20,904 bases of DNA from a virus, in IMG/VR virus record IMGVR_UViG_3300003894_000038, positions 1-20,904 of that record; one strand, 5' to 3'. The notes beneath the pieces were generated by a model that saw only the letters and a program-made list of their open reading frames with translations, was not told the origin of the DNA and did no database searches. Below, piece by piece: positions 8,401-14,296 of the stretch (positions are counted from its first letter, which is position 1; each line of letters opens with the position of its first letter). Both the position numbers and the translations under genes were made by a program.

Positions 8401-10032
8401 CAGCGCGGTCAGGTTCCCGGCCTCCACCCCCGACCAGTCGATTTCCGGGGCAACTTTCTCAAGGTCGCCAACAATGGCTTCCCACTCTGAAACGATTTTC
8501 GTGCCGGTAGACGTTAGCGACGCTTGAGCGCCGTCAAGCCGATTCCCAAAAAACTCTTCGTCGCCCTGCAGGAAACGCAACGCTTTGTCATACACGGAGA
8601 GTTCTTTAGGTATTTCGGGGATCAGGTCTAGAACGCTAGAGATTTTTGCGCCGAGTTCAGTAATGAGTTCCAGCCAGGTAAGAAATTCGTCGGCAACCTG
8701 CGACGCGACCGGGGCAACGTTCGCGATAGTGTCTGCGAGATTCGCGGCAACGCGCCCCAACTTCGGGCCAGCGTCCGCTAGAAAATCTTGAACAAGCCCA
8801 CCAATCTCGGACAGAGAATCGGCGCCACGTTTCAAGCCGTCGATAAATCCGGGCAGCCCGGCGGCGAACCCTGAACCTAACGATTGGGACAGGTCTTGAA
8901 CAAACGGGAGAATTTCGCGGACAGCATCAGCCACCGCAGGAAGAACCGGAAGCAGAGATTTCTGCAGGTCAACGGTTAGAGAGTCCTTAACGGCTTCAAG
9001 GGTGCCGAGGAACGACGACGACTGTTTCGCAAGAGAACCGCCGTAAAGTTCTTGCATACCGTCGCGGAGCGCGTCAACCGCCCAGCCCGCTTCCAGCGCG
9101 CCTTCCTCACCGAGTTTCATAGCCTCAGCGACAGTTACCAGACGGCCTTCGTTCTCGGAGAGTTTGTCAGCGAGAATCTGCCAGGCGGGCACACCGGCTT
9201 CCGCCAACTGCAGCATCTCCTGAGCGGCGACCTTCCCTTTAGTTTGTATCTGACCTAGCGCGCGGCTGATTTGGCCGATACCAGCGGAACCCAACGACAA
9301 CGCAGCCGACGCGTCGCCCACATCCTGCAGAATCGGCAGCAGGTCTTCAGTGGCGAACCCGTACGCTTTCAACTGTTGCACGCCGCTGATAACCGCGTCC
9401 GTGTCGAACGGTGTCTTGATCGCGAAATCTAGGCTGTCGTTCAACAGTTCCGTTGCAGCCGCGCTCGAACCCGTAAGTGTTTCTAACGCGAACAGTTTCT
9501 GCTCAAGTTTTCCTGACGACGACAACGCCGCACCAGCAGCCGCACCATACGCGGCGACAGAACCCGCCGCAGCAGCAAAAGCAGCCGCAGCGGCACCGGC
9601 CCCAGCACCCACCGGGCCTATCGTTTTCAACAGCCCCTTAGAGGAGCCAGCAGCAGCGCCTAGAGCCGCGCTGAACGAGTTAGCGCCACCGCCACCGCGA
9701 CCCCCACGACCGCCCAGCAAGCCACTACGGTCAACATCAACATCTATATCAATATCGCCAACGGCGGCTTTGAACGCTGACGCATACGCGGCACCGTGCT
9801 TCGCCCCCATCGCCACAATCTTCGTGGACCCAATGTTCGGCTTCCAGCCCTTAAAAAGAGAGTTGGCTGCACGTTGAAATGAAAGGGCATACTTAGCGCC
9901 ATCCTTGCCGGCCTTACTTGCGTCCCCTACTTGGAACGCGACCCGCTGGGTAGCTAACTGCCGTTTCAAGGCTCGCTGGAATCCGTCTGCGTCTGGAACA
10001 ACTTTGACGGATACTGCGCCGACCTCAGCCAT
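5452..10032 (-). CDS. Tape measure protein
   Basis: A 1526-residue protein, the largest in the window, that sets tail length and leaves the tail with the DNA. The ATG at 10032 overlaps the end of the GT chaperone by eight bases. Domains in order: a conserved N-terminus (VSVKVVPDADGFQRALKRQL); a Gly-rich patch at 106-118; a hydrophobic Ala/Gly segment at ~137-172; a typical tape-measure domain at ~175-300 (AVISGVQQLKAYGF, SRALGQIQTKGKVAAQEMLQ); three diverged repeats at ~530-810; a Gly/Ala-rich linker at ~855-895; a Lys/Gln-rich coiled coil at ~985-1085 followed by two further repeats; and an Ala-rich C-terminus (SPSKVFAAAAAEIPAGIVAG) common to tape measures. At about 1.5 angstrom per residue (established rule) the tail would be near 230 nm. 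No peptidase, transglycosylase or lysozyme motif was seen, so wall-degrading activity must come from elsewhere. Confidence 0.95.
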   Translation of the reverse strand: MAEVGAVSVKVVPDADGFQRALKRQLATQRVAFQVGDASKAGKDGAKYALSFQRAANSLFKGWKPNIGSTKIVAMGAKHGAAYASAFKAAVGDIDIDVDVDRSGLLGGRGGRGGGGANSFSAALGAAAGSSKGLLKTIGPVGAGAGAAAAAFAAAAGSVAAYGAAAGAALSSSGKLEQKLFALETLTGSSAAATELLNDSLDFAIKTPFDTDAVISGVQQLKAYGFATEDLLPILQDVGDASAALSLGSAGIGQISRALGQIQTKGKVAAQEMLQLAEAGVPAWQILADKLSENEGRLVTVAEAMKLGEEGALEAGWAVDALRDGMQELYGGSLAKQSSSFLGTLEAVKDSLTVDLQKSLLPVLPAVADAVREILPFVQDLSQSLGSGFAAGLPGFIDGLKRGADSLSEIGGLVQDFLADAGPKLGRVAANLADTIANVAPVASQVADEFLTWLELITELGAKISSVLDLIPEIPKELSVYDKALRFLQGDEEFFGNRLDGAQASLTSTGTKIVSEWEAIVGDLEKVAPEIDWSGVEAGNLTALQGALVAINNNENSLADKLGWSTEDIAEFKSDIEDALKGLKIGQVADLTGRVTIDTNAEALRGEAEESIRTISQAIAQSQVKLPFKLDWVGLQQGSVAEFEKILGLSNKKLSAVLGVDITEVKAARKQIQSLINRRMFITIDGVVDKDAVRRATAEFQESVQQNLKRGRKTNRILVGLGIDRKGLQEFSPEAIRALVEDASLKDLIKIGLAPDKKSAQDAKNELEGLLAGGAGTGEIPQLIDITVDDEEAQNVIDDVNFKLNELSENDPEPTATLNDEATPQIGIGMTLQNVWGALKTTSTHTVDVIRKGFAPTDLGDVRPSLVPESGIQGLRSRTGAGPVGGGAAGGGMARSGGEGGGTVSGAAANPLDLVVRGLNKNTLYGKVVIERVKKFAKELNVAIDDVVEAASMKRRAPQIGNGFGQYVAGLDADAAALQKASFALTSAQNAVGRAEQKILAKIAKIEDAASERAAEKKKFKGEYLFEGNEQEERAALKKQLARIQARDRKLAKAAEKQRLAQEKLARKQAKAQERIRKQQQAWQLEDLGNDALGQDVETLRSQLTDLKRGQQIGEYVGVDLGPVRKQIREAIKAAKELDKLRQGFAKEDILSSASDAVESGDFESILSQLEDLSRAQQLGELTINPNQYDAVVAGLTASVEQAKKQAKLDLLEGVFDPRSIRSVTDSAGLADFIQGVEDSFDDLAKENPELITPQQTAQMSAQLNAQRSLLESHVAKITRIAEARDFKKSVEDAWLGSVDANTRSPRSLTRRLQRQTEAMQKYAADLKGLELQGLSQDASKYLAEMSPDVAAKFAARLLSGGQDAIREFNEAVSGYTGAADVLGGTAAGVAFSDTGVAAGAGFIEGLESQESAIRAAMEGIAEGMLATWKRVLGIASPSKVFAAAAAEIPAGIVAGVDSGRSSAEAAMSSLWATPSTQSFARIGAPSVPSQGVAGEVNITVNPRESQDEVSVARAVGRELSWIAGW

Positions 10033-10812
10033 TTAAGCCACCGCCTCCCGGACGGAGCGCGCGAAGAATCGACATCTTTTCCTCCGGGGTGAGACGGGAC
10101 TTTTTCTTAATGACACGCTCAGGGCCAACGCCAGGACGCGGTGTAGGTTTCGGGCGTTTCCCTTTACCGCCGCCGCGTTGCCAGTTAGCGGCAGCAAGCG
10201 AATCCAAAATTGCGGCGAGTAGATAATGCTCCAACCGCCACATGCGCTTCTCTTCATCCGCTGACAGCGGATCAGCGGACACGTCACCTTGGGTCATGCC
10301 GCGAGAAATTTCGGCAACCCCTGAATCGGTAGACAGCCCGCACAGTAACGCAACGAGCCGCCGGTAGGTGAAACGGCCGGCACCGAAATCGAGAACGTCA
10401 ACCTGATACTCGCGCAGCAGGTCTATTTCAACGGTGGAGAAATCGTAAGCGAGCAGGCGCGCCGCCCACGCTATTTTCCCAACGTGTCCTCGTCCTCATC
10501 AACCACTTCACCGGACGCTTCCGCCCAGGCAGTGAGGAACACCGACAACTCAGTGCGGCCGTCGTCCAAAGCAACAGCGCGAGGCATCGGGAACGTGTCA
10601 CGATCCGCGTCGGATAACAAAGCGTCATCCAAGGCAGCCAAGACACCCGACACGGTGTCAATCGAACCGATCAAACGAGGATCAACCGCCGACAGGCGTT
10701 TCATCTTCCATACCTTCCCCCGCCATCGAATATCAACGGGTTCCGGTTCCTTGAACGCTGCTTCCTTCAACAAGGCGTCAACGTCAACGTCTGCTTTTTT
10801 ACGTGCGGGCAT
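10025..10812 (-). CDS. Tail assembly chaperone GT fusion made by -1 frameshift
   Basis: Most siphophages make two tail chaperones, a short one (G) and a fusion (GT) produced by a -1 ribosomal slip just before the end of G. Here the G frame ends TTG GGA AAA TAG, so G GGA AAA is a canonical X XXY YYZ site. Slipping back one base continues with ATA GCG TGG and stays open without a stop to 10025, passing through the internal ATG at 10297. The fusion would have 113 + 149 = 262 residues. The T part contains FTYRRLVALLCGL and, nearer the C-terminus, WRLEHYLLAAILDSLAAANWQ, then a basic Gly/Pro/Lys-rich tail (to KKKSRLTPEEKMSILRALRPGG). It precedes the tape measure gene, as expected. Seen: the slippery site and the open frame. 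Known: the G/GT arrangement. Frameshift efficiency cannot be judged. Confidence 0.88.
10471..10812 (-). CDS. Tail assembly chaperone G (non-frameshifted product)
   Basis: A 113-residue acidic protein, the product made when the ribosome does not slip. Its core (EPVDIRWRGKVWKMKRLSAV) has the look of the beta-hairpin found in many phage tail chaperones. The C-terminus is very acidic (EASGEVVDEDEDTLGK) and ends at the slippery site. The ATG at 10812 has AGGAAG nine bases upstream. The start codon is embedded in a 12-base sequence (GTTCGCACCATG) that is repeated 49 bases upstream. Together with the GT fusion, it keeps the tape measure extended while major tail protein polymerises around it. Confidence 0.85.
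   Translation of the reverse strand: MPARKKADVDVDALLKEAAFKEPEPVDIRWRGKVWKMKRLSAVDPRLIGSIDTVSGVLAALDDALLSDADRDTFPMPRAVALDDGRTELSVFLTAWAEASGEVVDEDEDTLGK
10474..10480 (-). promoter_or_regulatory. -1 ribosomal frameshift site GGGAAAA
   Basis: On the minus strand the sequence reads TTG GGA AAA TAG, giving the heptamer G GGA AAA in the correct phase directly before the G stop codon. GGGAAAx is a well-established slippery sequence for phage tail chaperones. The stop one codon downstream could itself act as a stimulator by pausing the ribosome. GC-rich sequence follows (GCGTGGGCGGCGCGCC), which may form structure, but I could not fold it. Confidence 0.88.
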
Positions 10813-10870
10813 GGTGCGAACTTCCTAATAGATTGAACAAAAAACTGGCGCGAGAAAACATGGTGCGAAC
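10810..10870 (-). repeat. Direct repeat of GTTCGCACCATG spanning the chaperone start
   Basis: The 12-base sequence GTTCGCACCATG (plus strand CATGGTGCGAAC) occurs at 10810-10821, where its ATG is the chaperone start, and at 10859-10870, immediately after the hairpin that follows the major tail gene. A shorter copy (TTCGCACCA) lies at 11584-11592 in the leader of the major tail gene. The ATG of the upstream copy opens only a 20-codon frame (10799-10861) that ends just inside the chaperone gene. Confidence 0.7.
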
Positions 10871-10901
10871 CCCCGTCCGCCTCGCACCAGACGGACGGGG
10901 G
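10870..10901 (-). terminator. Strong hairpin after the major tail protein gene
   Basis: A perfect ten-base-pair stem (CCCCCGTCCG at 10870-10879 and CGGACGGGGG at 10892-10901) with a 12-base loop lies 13 bases after the major tail stop. No U-run follows on the transcribed strand, so it may be a weak or factor-dependent terminator, a barrier to RNA decay or an RNA switch. The loop holds UGGUGCGA in the transcript, complementary to UCGCACCA at 10861-10868 and again at 10812-10819. Confidence 0.6.
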
Positions 10902-10914
10902 AACAATAAAACGG

Positions 10915-11532
10915 TTACTTGAGTTCCTTCGGCTTCGCCGAGAGCGCTTCGCGGATAGGAGGCGGGGGAGGAGCAACAGGTGGAGTAGCGACAGGAAGCG
11001 CAGCCGACCAGTAGTGATACACCTTCACCTGGCTTGCGTCCGGGTAGATCGTAAACGTCATGTCGTAGTTAACTGAATCGTCGGTGACATACACCAAATC
11101 TCCGCGCTCAGTGAGTTCCGCCGACGGAATAACCATGCGATGCACGCTGTCGCCGTCAATGACAGTCAGCGCCAGAATCACCTGGGTTGGTTGGAATGCG
11201 CGTTCCGCCAAGACGGGACCGCTTGCGGTGACTTCGAGATAACTGCCGAAATATGTCTCAACGGTCTTGTCGTTTGTTTCCATCACGCTCGCTTGAAGAG
11301 TGAGTTTCTGCTCAGTCATCAACGTGCGAACAATGTCCCCGCGCTGCCAAGCGATGAGGTCCGTTGACTGGTCATCGTGAGACAGAGTTACACCGTCGCT
11401 AGTGACATAGCCGAGCTCGACAAAACCCGAGGCCAGGGGTTCGACCGCAGAAACGGGTAAGGTAGTGCCCACAGGCGCTACACACAGGTCGCCCTCGTAC
11501 CCTACGCGAACATTAGATGCTACTTGAGCCAT
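10915..11532 (-). CDS. Major tail (tube) protein
   Basis: A 205-residue protein that would form the stacked hexamer rings of the tail tube. The sequence fits the family: an N-terminal region (VASNVRVGYEGDLCVAPVG), a beta-rich core with VTLSHDDQSTDL and TEQKLTLQASVMETND, and a C-terminal segment of small beta-strands. A proline-rich tail (TPPVAPPPPPIREALSAKPK) follows the core and may be a flexible surface extension. Start: of two consecutive ATG codons I took the second, at 11532, because GGAG then lies five bases upstream. The longer reading to 11628 would run through the leader and has no ribosome site. Its place before the chaperones and tape measure is the normal order. A strong hairpin follows the gene, fitting a highly expressed product. 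Confidence 0.88.
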   Translation of the reverse strand: MAQVASNVRVGYEGDLCVAPVGTTLPVSAVEPLASGFVELGYVTSDGVTLSHDDQSTDLIAWQRGDIVRTLMTEQKLTLQASVMETNDKTVETYFGSYLEVTASGPVLAERAFQPTQVILALTVIDGDSVHRMVIPSAELTERGDLVYVTDDSVNYDMTFTIYPDASQVKVYHYWSAALPVATPPVAPPPPPIREALSAKPKELK

Positions 11533-11624
11533 CATTGCTCCATTCAAAAAGTAAACGGGCACAGACTCTCTGACCCAGAACTTTGGTGCGAAAACTCTCA
11601 ACCACATCAAGGCCGAGAAAACTA
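11533..11624 (-). other. Leader of the major tail protein gene
   Basis: A 92-base gap without a gene. Read on the minus strand it contains two copies of AGTTTTC, one copy of TTCGCACCA at 11584-11592 and a GGAG ribosome site. Overlapping the previous stop is TTGATAGTTTTCT (11616-11628), which differs at one base from TTGACAGTTTTCT of the portal promoter. I see no good -10 sequence at the right distance, so a promoter is possible but not supported. Confidence 0.35.
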
Positions 11625-12032
11625 TCAACTAGCGCGTGCCGTTACCTGCCACGCGCACCCCCACACACTGAGATGATTCACCGCGTCTTCCCGACGCGCA
11701 GGACCATACAACTCGCGGCTGCCCACAATTTCAGAGATATGGTGCTTTACAACCGCCAACTTCCAGCGAACGGTTTGCATAATCGTGAACGCCACATCTT
11801 CCAACGGTGCCCGGACCTCCACATCAAACGTGGCCTTGTCGAAAACACCTTCAGAGATACCGCCGGACCTGACCAGCGAAACCCACGACATATCCGACTC
11901 ATAGCCGTACAACGCCTCAGCAACCACCCCGCCCGTCAGCAGCGACGACACATCCAAATCACCCTGCAGCCAGTTCACAACCAGCGCCGTTTGATCGCCG
12001 TGCAGCGTGTCAGGGGCTTGCCAAGTTCTCAC
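11625..12032 (-). CDS. Tail terminator / tail completion protein
   Basis: A 135-residue protein in the slot of the tail terminator (gp17/gpU-like) that caps the tail tube before head joining. The start is the GTG at 12032, which overlaps the previous stop as GTGA; a longer frame to 12086 would overlap the neighbouring gene. Recognisable style: ALVVNWLQGDLDV near the N-terminus, a central beta-rich part (TFDVEVRAPLEDVAF), and HLSVWGCAWQVTARAS at the end, as expected for a small alpha/beta tail completion fold. Assignment rests mainly on position, last of four short genes between capsid and major tail protein. Confidence 0.65.
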   Translation of the reverse strand: MRTWQAPDTLHGDQTALVVNWLQGDLDVSSLLTGGVVAEALYGYESDMSWVSLVRSGGISEGVFDKATFDVEVRAPLEDVAFTIMQTVRWKLAVVKHHISEIVGSRELYGPARREDAVNHLSVWGCAWQVTARAS

Positions 12033-12370
12033 GATTGCGCCGCCAAAAGAGCCCGCCACATAATTCGATGCTTCATCTCCATCCACGGAGACAGCAAAAA
12101 ACCCGTTTCGTCCGCCGGTACCGCGTTCGTTACACGCACCACCACACGAGGCGTTCGCCCGGCCTCGATCTCAAGGTCCGTAGAAAACGACGACAAATAT
12201 TCACCAGTGTCACGATGCACTGCGGCGAACCCCCTAGCAGCCGCTTCCACAACCGCTGCCTTACCTAAAAGCACAGCACTCAACTCAGGTCCCGTCATCA
12301 CATCCGTCAGAAACGGTTCAGGTTTCGCACGGCGCAAGTCATACGACTTCAACTTCATGTCCAACGCCAT
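12029..12370 (-). CDS. Neck / HK97 gp10-like minor tail protein
   Basis: A 113-residue protein in the neck region. It has the features of HK97 gp10-like proteins: a helical N-terminal half (GPELSAVLLGKAAVVEAAARGFAA), then a GEYLSSFSTDLEIEAGRTPRVVVRV segment with beta strands, and a C-terminal helix (EMKHRIMWRALLAAQ). The ATG at 12370 has GGTGGG about six bases upstream. Its stop overlaps the next start (GTGA), so the two are translationally coupled. It probably bridges head connector and tail terminator. Exact subfamily uncertain. Confidence 0.65.
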   Translation of the reverse strand: MALDMKLKSYDLRRAKPEPFLTDVMTGPELSAVLLGKAAVVEAAARGFAAVHRDTGEYLSSFSTDLEIEAGRTPRVVVRVTNAVPADETGFLLSPWMEMKHRIMWRALLAAQS

Positions 12371-12384
12371 ACCGAACCCACCGC

Positions 12385-12744
12385 CTAACCGTGACGCAAC
12401 TCTGCTTCAATTTCTAAATGGTGGGCGGTTCCTCGCAGGTGATCGAACACGATGCGGGGAATACCTACCAGCTCTAACGTTTTCGTTCCCCATTTAATAC
12501 GTTGCCCGCGCCGAGCGGGCGTATCCACATCGAAATACACCCGGAACTTCGACACGCCACCGCGCCGCCCTTCCAAACTTTCAACTTCACCGCTTCGATG
12601 CTGAACAGCGCAACGAAACTCGCCAAGGTTAGTCGGCTCTTGTGACCAGTCAGGAACCTGCAGGCCCGTCGCGGTTGTATGTAGTTGCGGTTCCAACAAT
12701 GTTGCCCGAGACGTCAACAAAATCCGCAAATCCCCGACAGTCAT
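12385..12744 (-). CDS. Head closure (stopper) protein
   Basis: A 119-residue protein resembling head-closure proteins (SPP1 gp16-like or HK97 gp9-like), which plug the connector to retain DNA. It is beta-rich (KFRVYFDVDTPARRGQRIKW, ELVGIPRIVFDHLRGTAHHLEIEAEL), which matches the small barrel of this family; a hydrophilic pattern GEVESLEGRRGG precedes it. The ATG at 12744 shares one base with the previous stop (TGATG). Assigned from fold pattern and order. Confidence 0.65.
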   Translation of the reverse strand: MTVGDLRILLTSRATLLEPQLHTTATGLQVPDWSQEPTNLGEFRCAVQHRSGEVESLEGRRGGVSKFRVYFDVDTPARRGQRIKWGTKTLELVGIPRIVFDHLRGTAHHLEIEAELRHG

Positions 12745-13223
12745 CAGGATTCATCCCTCACAGGCGGTTGAGTAGCGTCAAAATCTGCGTACTCACTCCA
12801 TCCGGGGGTAGGCGGGTCAACAAAAGCACGAACACTCGTCAAGCCGCCGCGACGGCCACAACCAGCGATCTGACCGATCAAGTCAATCTCACTGCCCGTC
12901 AACTGTGAACCGGAATCTTGCCACGTCTGCGAAAACTCACCCAACTGAATCGTACGGATACCGCCTACGGGGGTGACAGCAGTGCGAACAATCAAAGCGA
13001 AAATCACCGGCTGCAGCACCGGGGGTATCTGGCAGAACGTTTGCCATTCTTCAACTTTGCATGGCGCCGCAACCCAAATAATCGGCATCGCCAACTCTAG
13101 CGCCGCCTCAACCCATTCAGGGCTCACCGGAGTGCCGGAATGTTCACTGATCAAATCGGCCAAAGGTTGATAGTCAGCGGGGTCAGCGCAAGCCGCCTCA
13201 AACGCATCGCTTACGACAGACAC
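12744..13223 (-). CDS. Head-tail connector (adaptor) protein
   Basis: A 159-residue, mostly helical protein in the adaptor position directly after the major capsid gene. Head-tail adaptors (gp6/gp15-like) form a ring under the portal. The start is a GTG at 13223 behind GGTGGTGGGG; the longer frame to 13295 would run into the hairpin region and has no ribosome site. It shows the adaptor layout: short N-terminal helices (DAFEAACADPADYQPLADLI), a central hydrophobic helix pair (PPVLQPVIFALIVRTAV), then GEFSQTW (the YSE/FSQTW-like signature common in actinophage adaptors) and LIGQIAGCGRR near the end. Confidence 0.7.
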   Translation of the reverse strand: MSVVSDAFEAACADPADYQPLADLISEHSGTPVSPEWVEAALELAMPIIWVAAPCKVEEWQTFCQIPPVLQPVIFALIVRTAVTPVGGIRTIQLGEFSQTWQDSGSQLTGSEIDLIGQIAGCGRRGGLTSVRAFVDPPTPGWSEYADFDATQPPVRDES

Positions 13224-13254
13224 GCAACCCCACCACCTTTCACACTTCAGGGAG

Positions 13255-13324
13255 TGTGTGGGCCGCACGACGGGGAGAACGCACGGCCCACACAAGGCAA
13301 GCGGGGGGAAGAGTTCCGCTTGCC
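13255..13324 (-). terminator. Two tandem hairpins after the major capsid gene
   Basis: The gap between capsid and connector holds two strong inverted repeats. The first in transcription order has perfect 9-base arms, GGCAAGCGG at 13296-13304 and CCGCTTGCC at 13316-13324. The second has perfect 11-base arms, TGTGTGGGCCG at 13255-13265 and CGGCCCACACA at 13284-13294. Neither is followed by a U-run on the transcribed strand; the first is followed by TCTTTTG on the plus strand. Likely roles are partial termination or capsid mRNA protection, lowering connector expression relative to capsid. Confidence 0.6.
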
Positions 13325-13336
13325 GGTCTTTTGTTA

Positions 13337-14242
13337 CTACGGGGTCGGGGTAGTGGTGCCCTGCAGGATCACGTACCGCTTCGAATCCAGAATCGCCTGA
13401 CCAGTGAACGTGTCATAGGACGCGATACTGGTCTTGCTCTGAATGTCGTAGTCAATAGCGGCGCGAACCGACACAGACTCGAACGTGGAAGCGCTAGTGT
13501 TGCCGCCCATCGAATCCATCGCGCGGGTCACCACAACAGCAGCGTCCTCACCGAGCAGCACACCCTGATCGGCGTCAAAGTACGGAGACTCATAGACATC
13601 ACAGTTAGCCAGGCGCCCAATGTAGGCGCGGCGGAGCACGTCATCGCTGTCAGCATGATCGGCGAACAGCAGGCCACGTGACTGCTTCAACGCAGCAGCC
13701 AGGCCAGTGCCGATAACCATGCTACGACCGCCGCCGGGGACCATGTTCTGATTCAGCGCAGCAACCGCGTCATAAATAGCACCAAGCGCATCATCGGGCA
13801 CGTCGGTGGGGATGTTCACCGTTGCTGGCGCGTCACCCGAAACCGGGTCAACGCCGTCGATTAGCAAACTAACCGCACGAGCCTCAACGGCTTCGGCAAT
13901 ACCAACCATGCACGGCTGAGTCACCTGGACGTTGAAGGAGGTGAGGTCAGTGGTCTGCTCTTCTGCAGTCAAAGCAACAGACGTGTCCAGAATCGTGTCC
14001 AACACGACGGGCACCGACTCTTCCGCAATGTCCTTAATGTCAAGGACGCGAGTGGTCCGGTTGTATTCGGTTGCCGCGATTTTCTGGCGGCGACGAACGT
14101 TAACCGTATCGCCGACAGCCACATTGCTAGTAGTTGCGGTTGAAAAGTTCAGCAACCGAGGTAGCAAAATTGAGTAGTGCAGAAGAGACACCGAGGCGTT
14201 TGCCACCGGTCCAATCTGTGCAGTGATGAGGTTGTTAGCCAT
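13337..14242 (-). CDS. Major capsid protein (P22 coat-like, HK97 fold)
   Basis: A 301-residue protein that forms the icosahedral shell. Family landmarks: an N-terminal arm (NLITAQIGPVANASVSLLHYSILLPRLL); then VGDTVNVRRRQKIAATEY; VPVVLDTILDTSVALTAEEQTTDL; a long helix containing IAEAVEARAVSLLIDG; and a C-terminal beta-rich region ending in ASYDTFTGQAILDSKRYVIL. The VNVRRR / VPVVLD / E-loop order is that of P22 coat protein family members in actinophages. The ATG has AGGAGG seven bases upstream, the best ribosome site in the window, fitting very high expression. It follows the scaffold gene and is followed by tandem hairpins. No maturation protease gene or prodomain was seen, consistent with a separate scaffold. 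Confidence 0.92.
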   Translation of the reverse strand: MANNLITAQIGPVANASVSLLHYSILLPRLLNFSTATTSNVAVGDTVNVRRRQKIAATEYNRTTRVLDIKDIAEESVPVVLDTILDTSVALTAEEQTTDLTSFNVQVTQPCMVGIAEAVEARAVSLLIDGVDPVSGDAPATVNIPTDVPDDALGAIYDAVAALNQNMVPGGGRSMVIGTGLAAALKQSRGLLFADHADSDDVLRRAYIGRLANCDVYESPYFDADQGVLLGEDAAVVVTRAMDSMGGNTSASTFESVSVRAAIDYDIQSKTSIASYDTFTGQAILDSKRYVILQGTTTPTP

Positions 14243-14260
14243 TGAGGGCCTCCTAAATAA

Positions 14261-14276
14261 AGCCCACCTTCGGGCT
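14261..14276 (-). promoter_or_regulatory. Small hairpin before the capsid ribosome site
   Basis: On the transcribed strand AGCCC GAAGGT GGGCT is followed by TTTATTT and then AGGAGG. A five-pair stem with a U-rich tract resembles a weak intrinsic terminator between scaffold and capsid, or a 5' stabiliser of capsid mRNA. The stem is short, so function is uncertain. Confidence 0.35.
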
Positions 14277-14296
14277 AATGGATTGATAGAGAGTTG

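Noticed and set aside
5452-10032. A muralytic domain within the tape measure
   Set aside because: No NlpC/P60, lysozyme, M23 or transglycosylase signature found by reading the protein.
10428-10661. A 77-codon minus-strand frame over the chaperone gene
   Set aside because: Out of frame with both chaperone products and lacks tail chaperone features; the GGGAAAA shift explains this region.
10861-10901. A full H-type pseudoknot of the hairpin with the motif directly after it
   Set aside because: Only one base would have to span a ten-pair stem, which is not sterically reasonable for both stems at full length; competing pairings are more likely.
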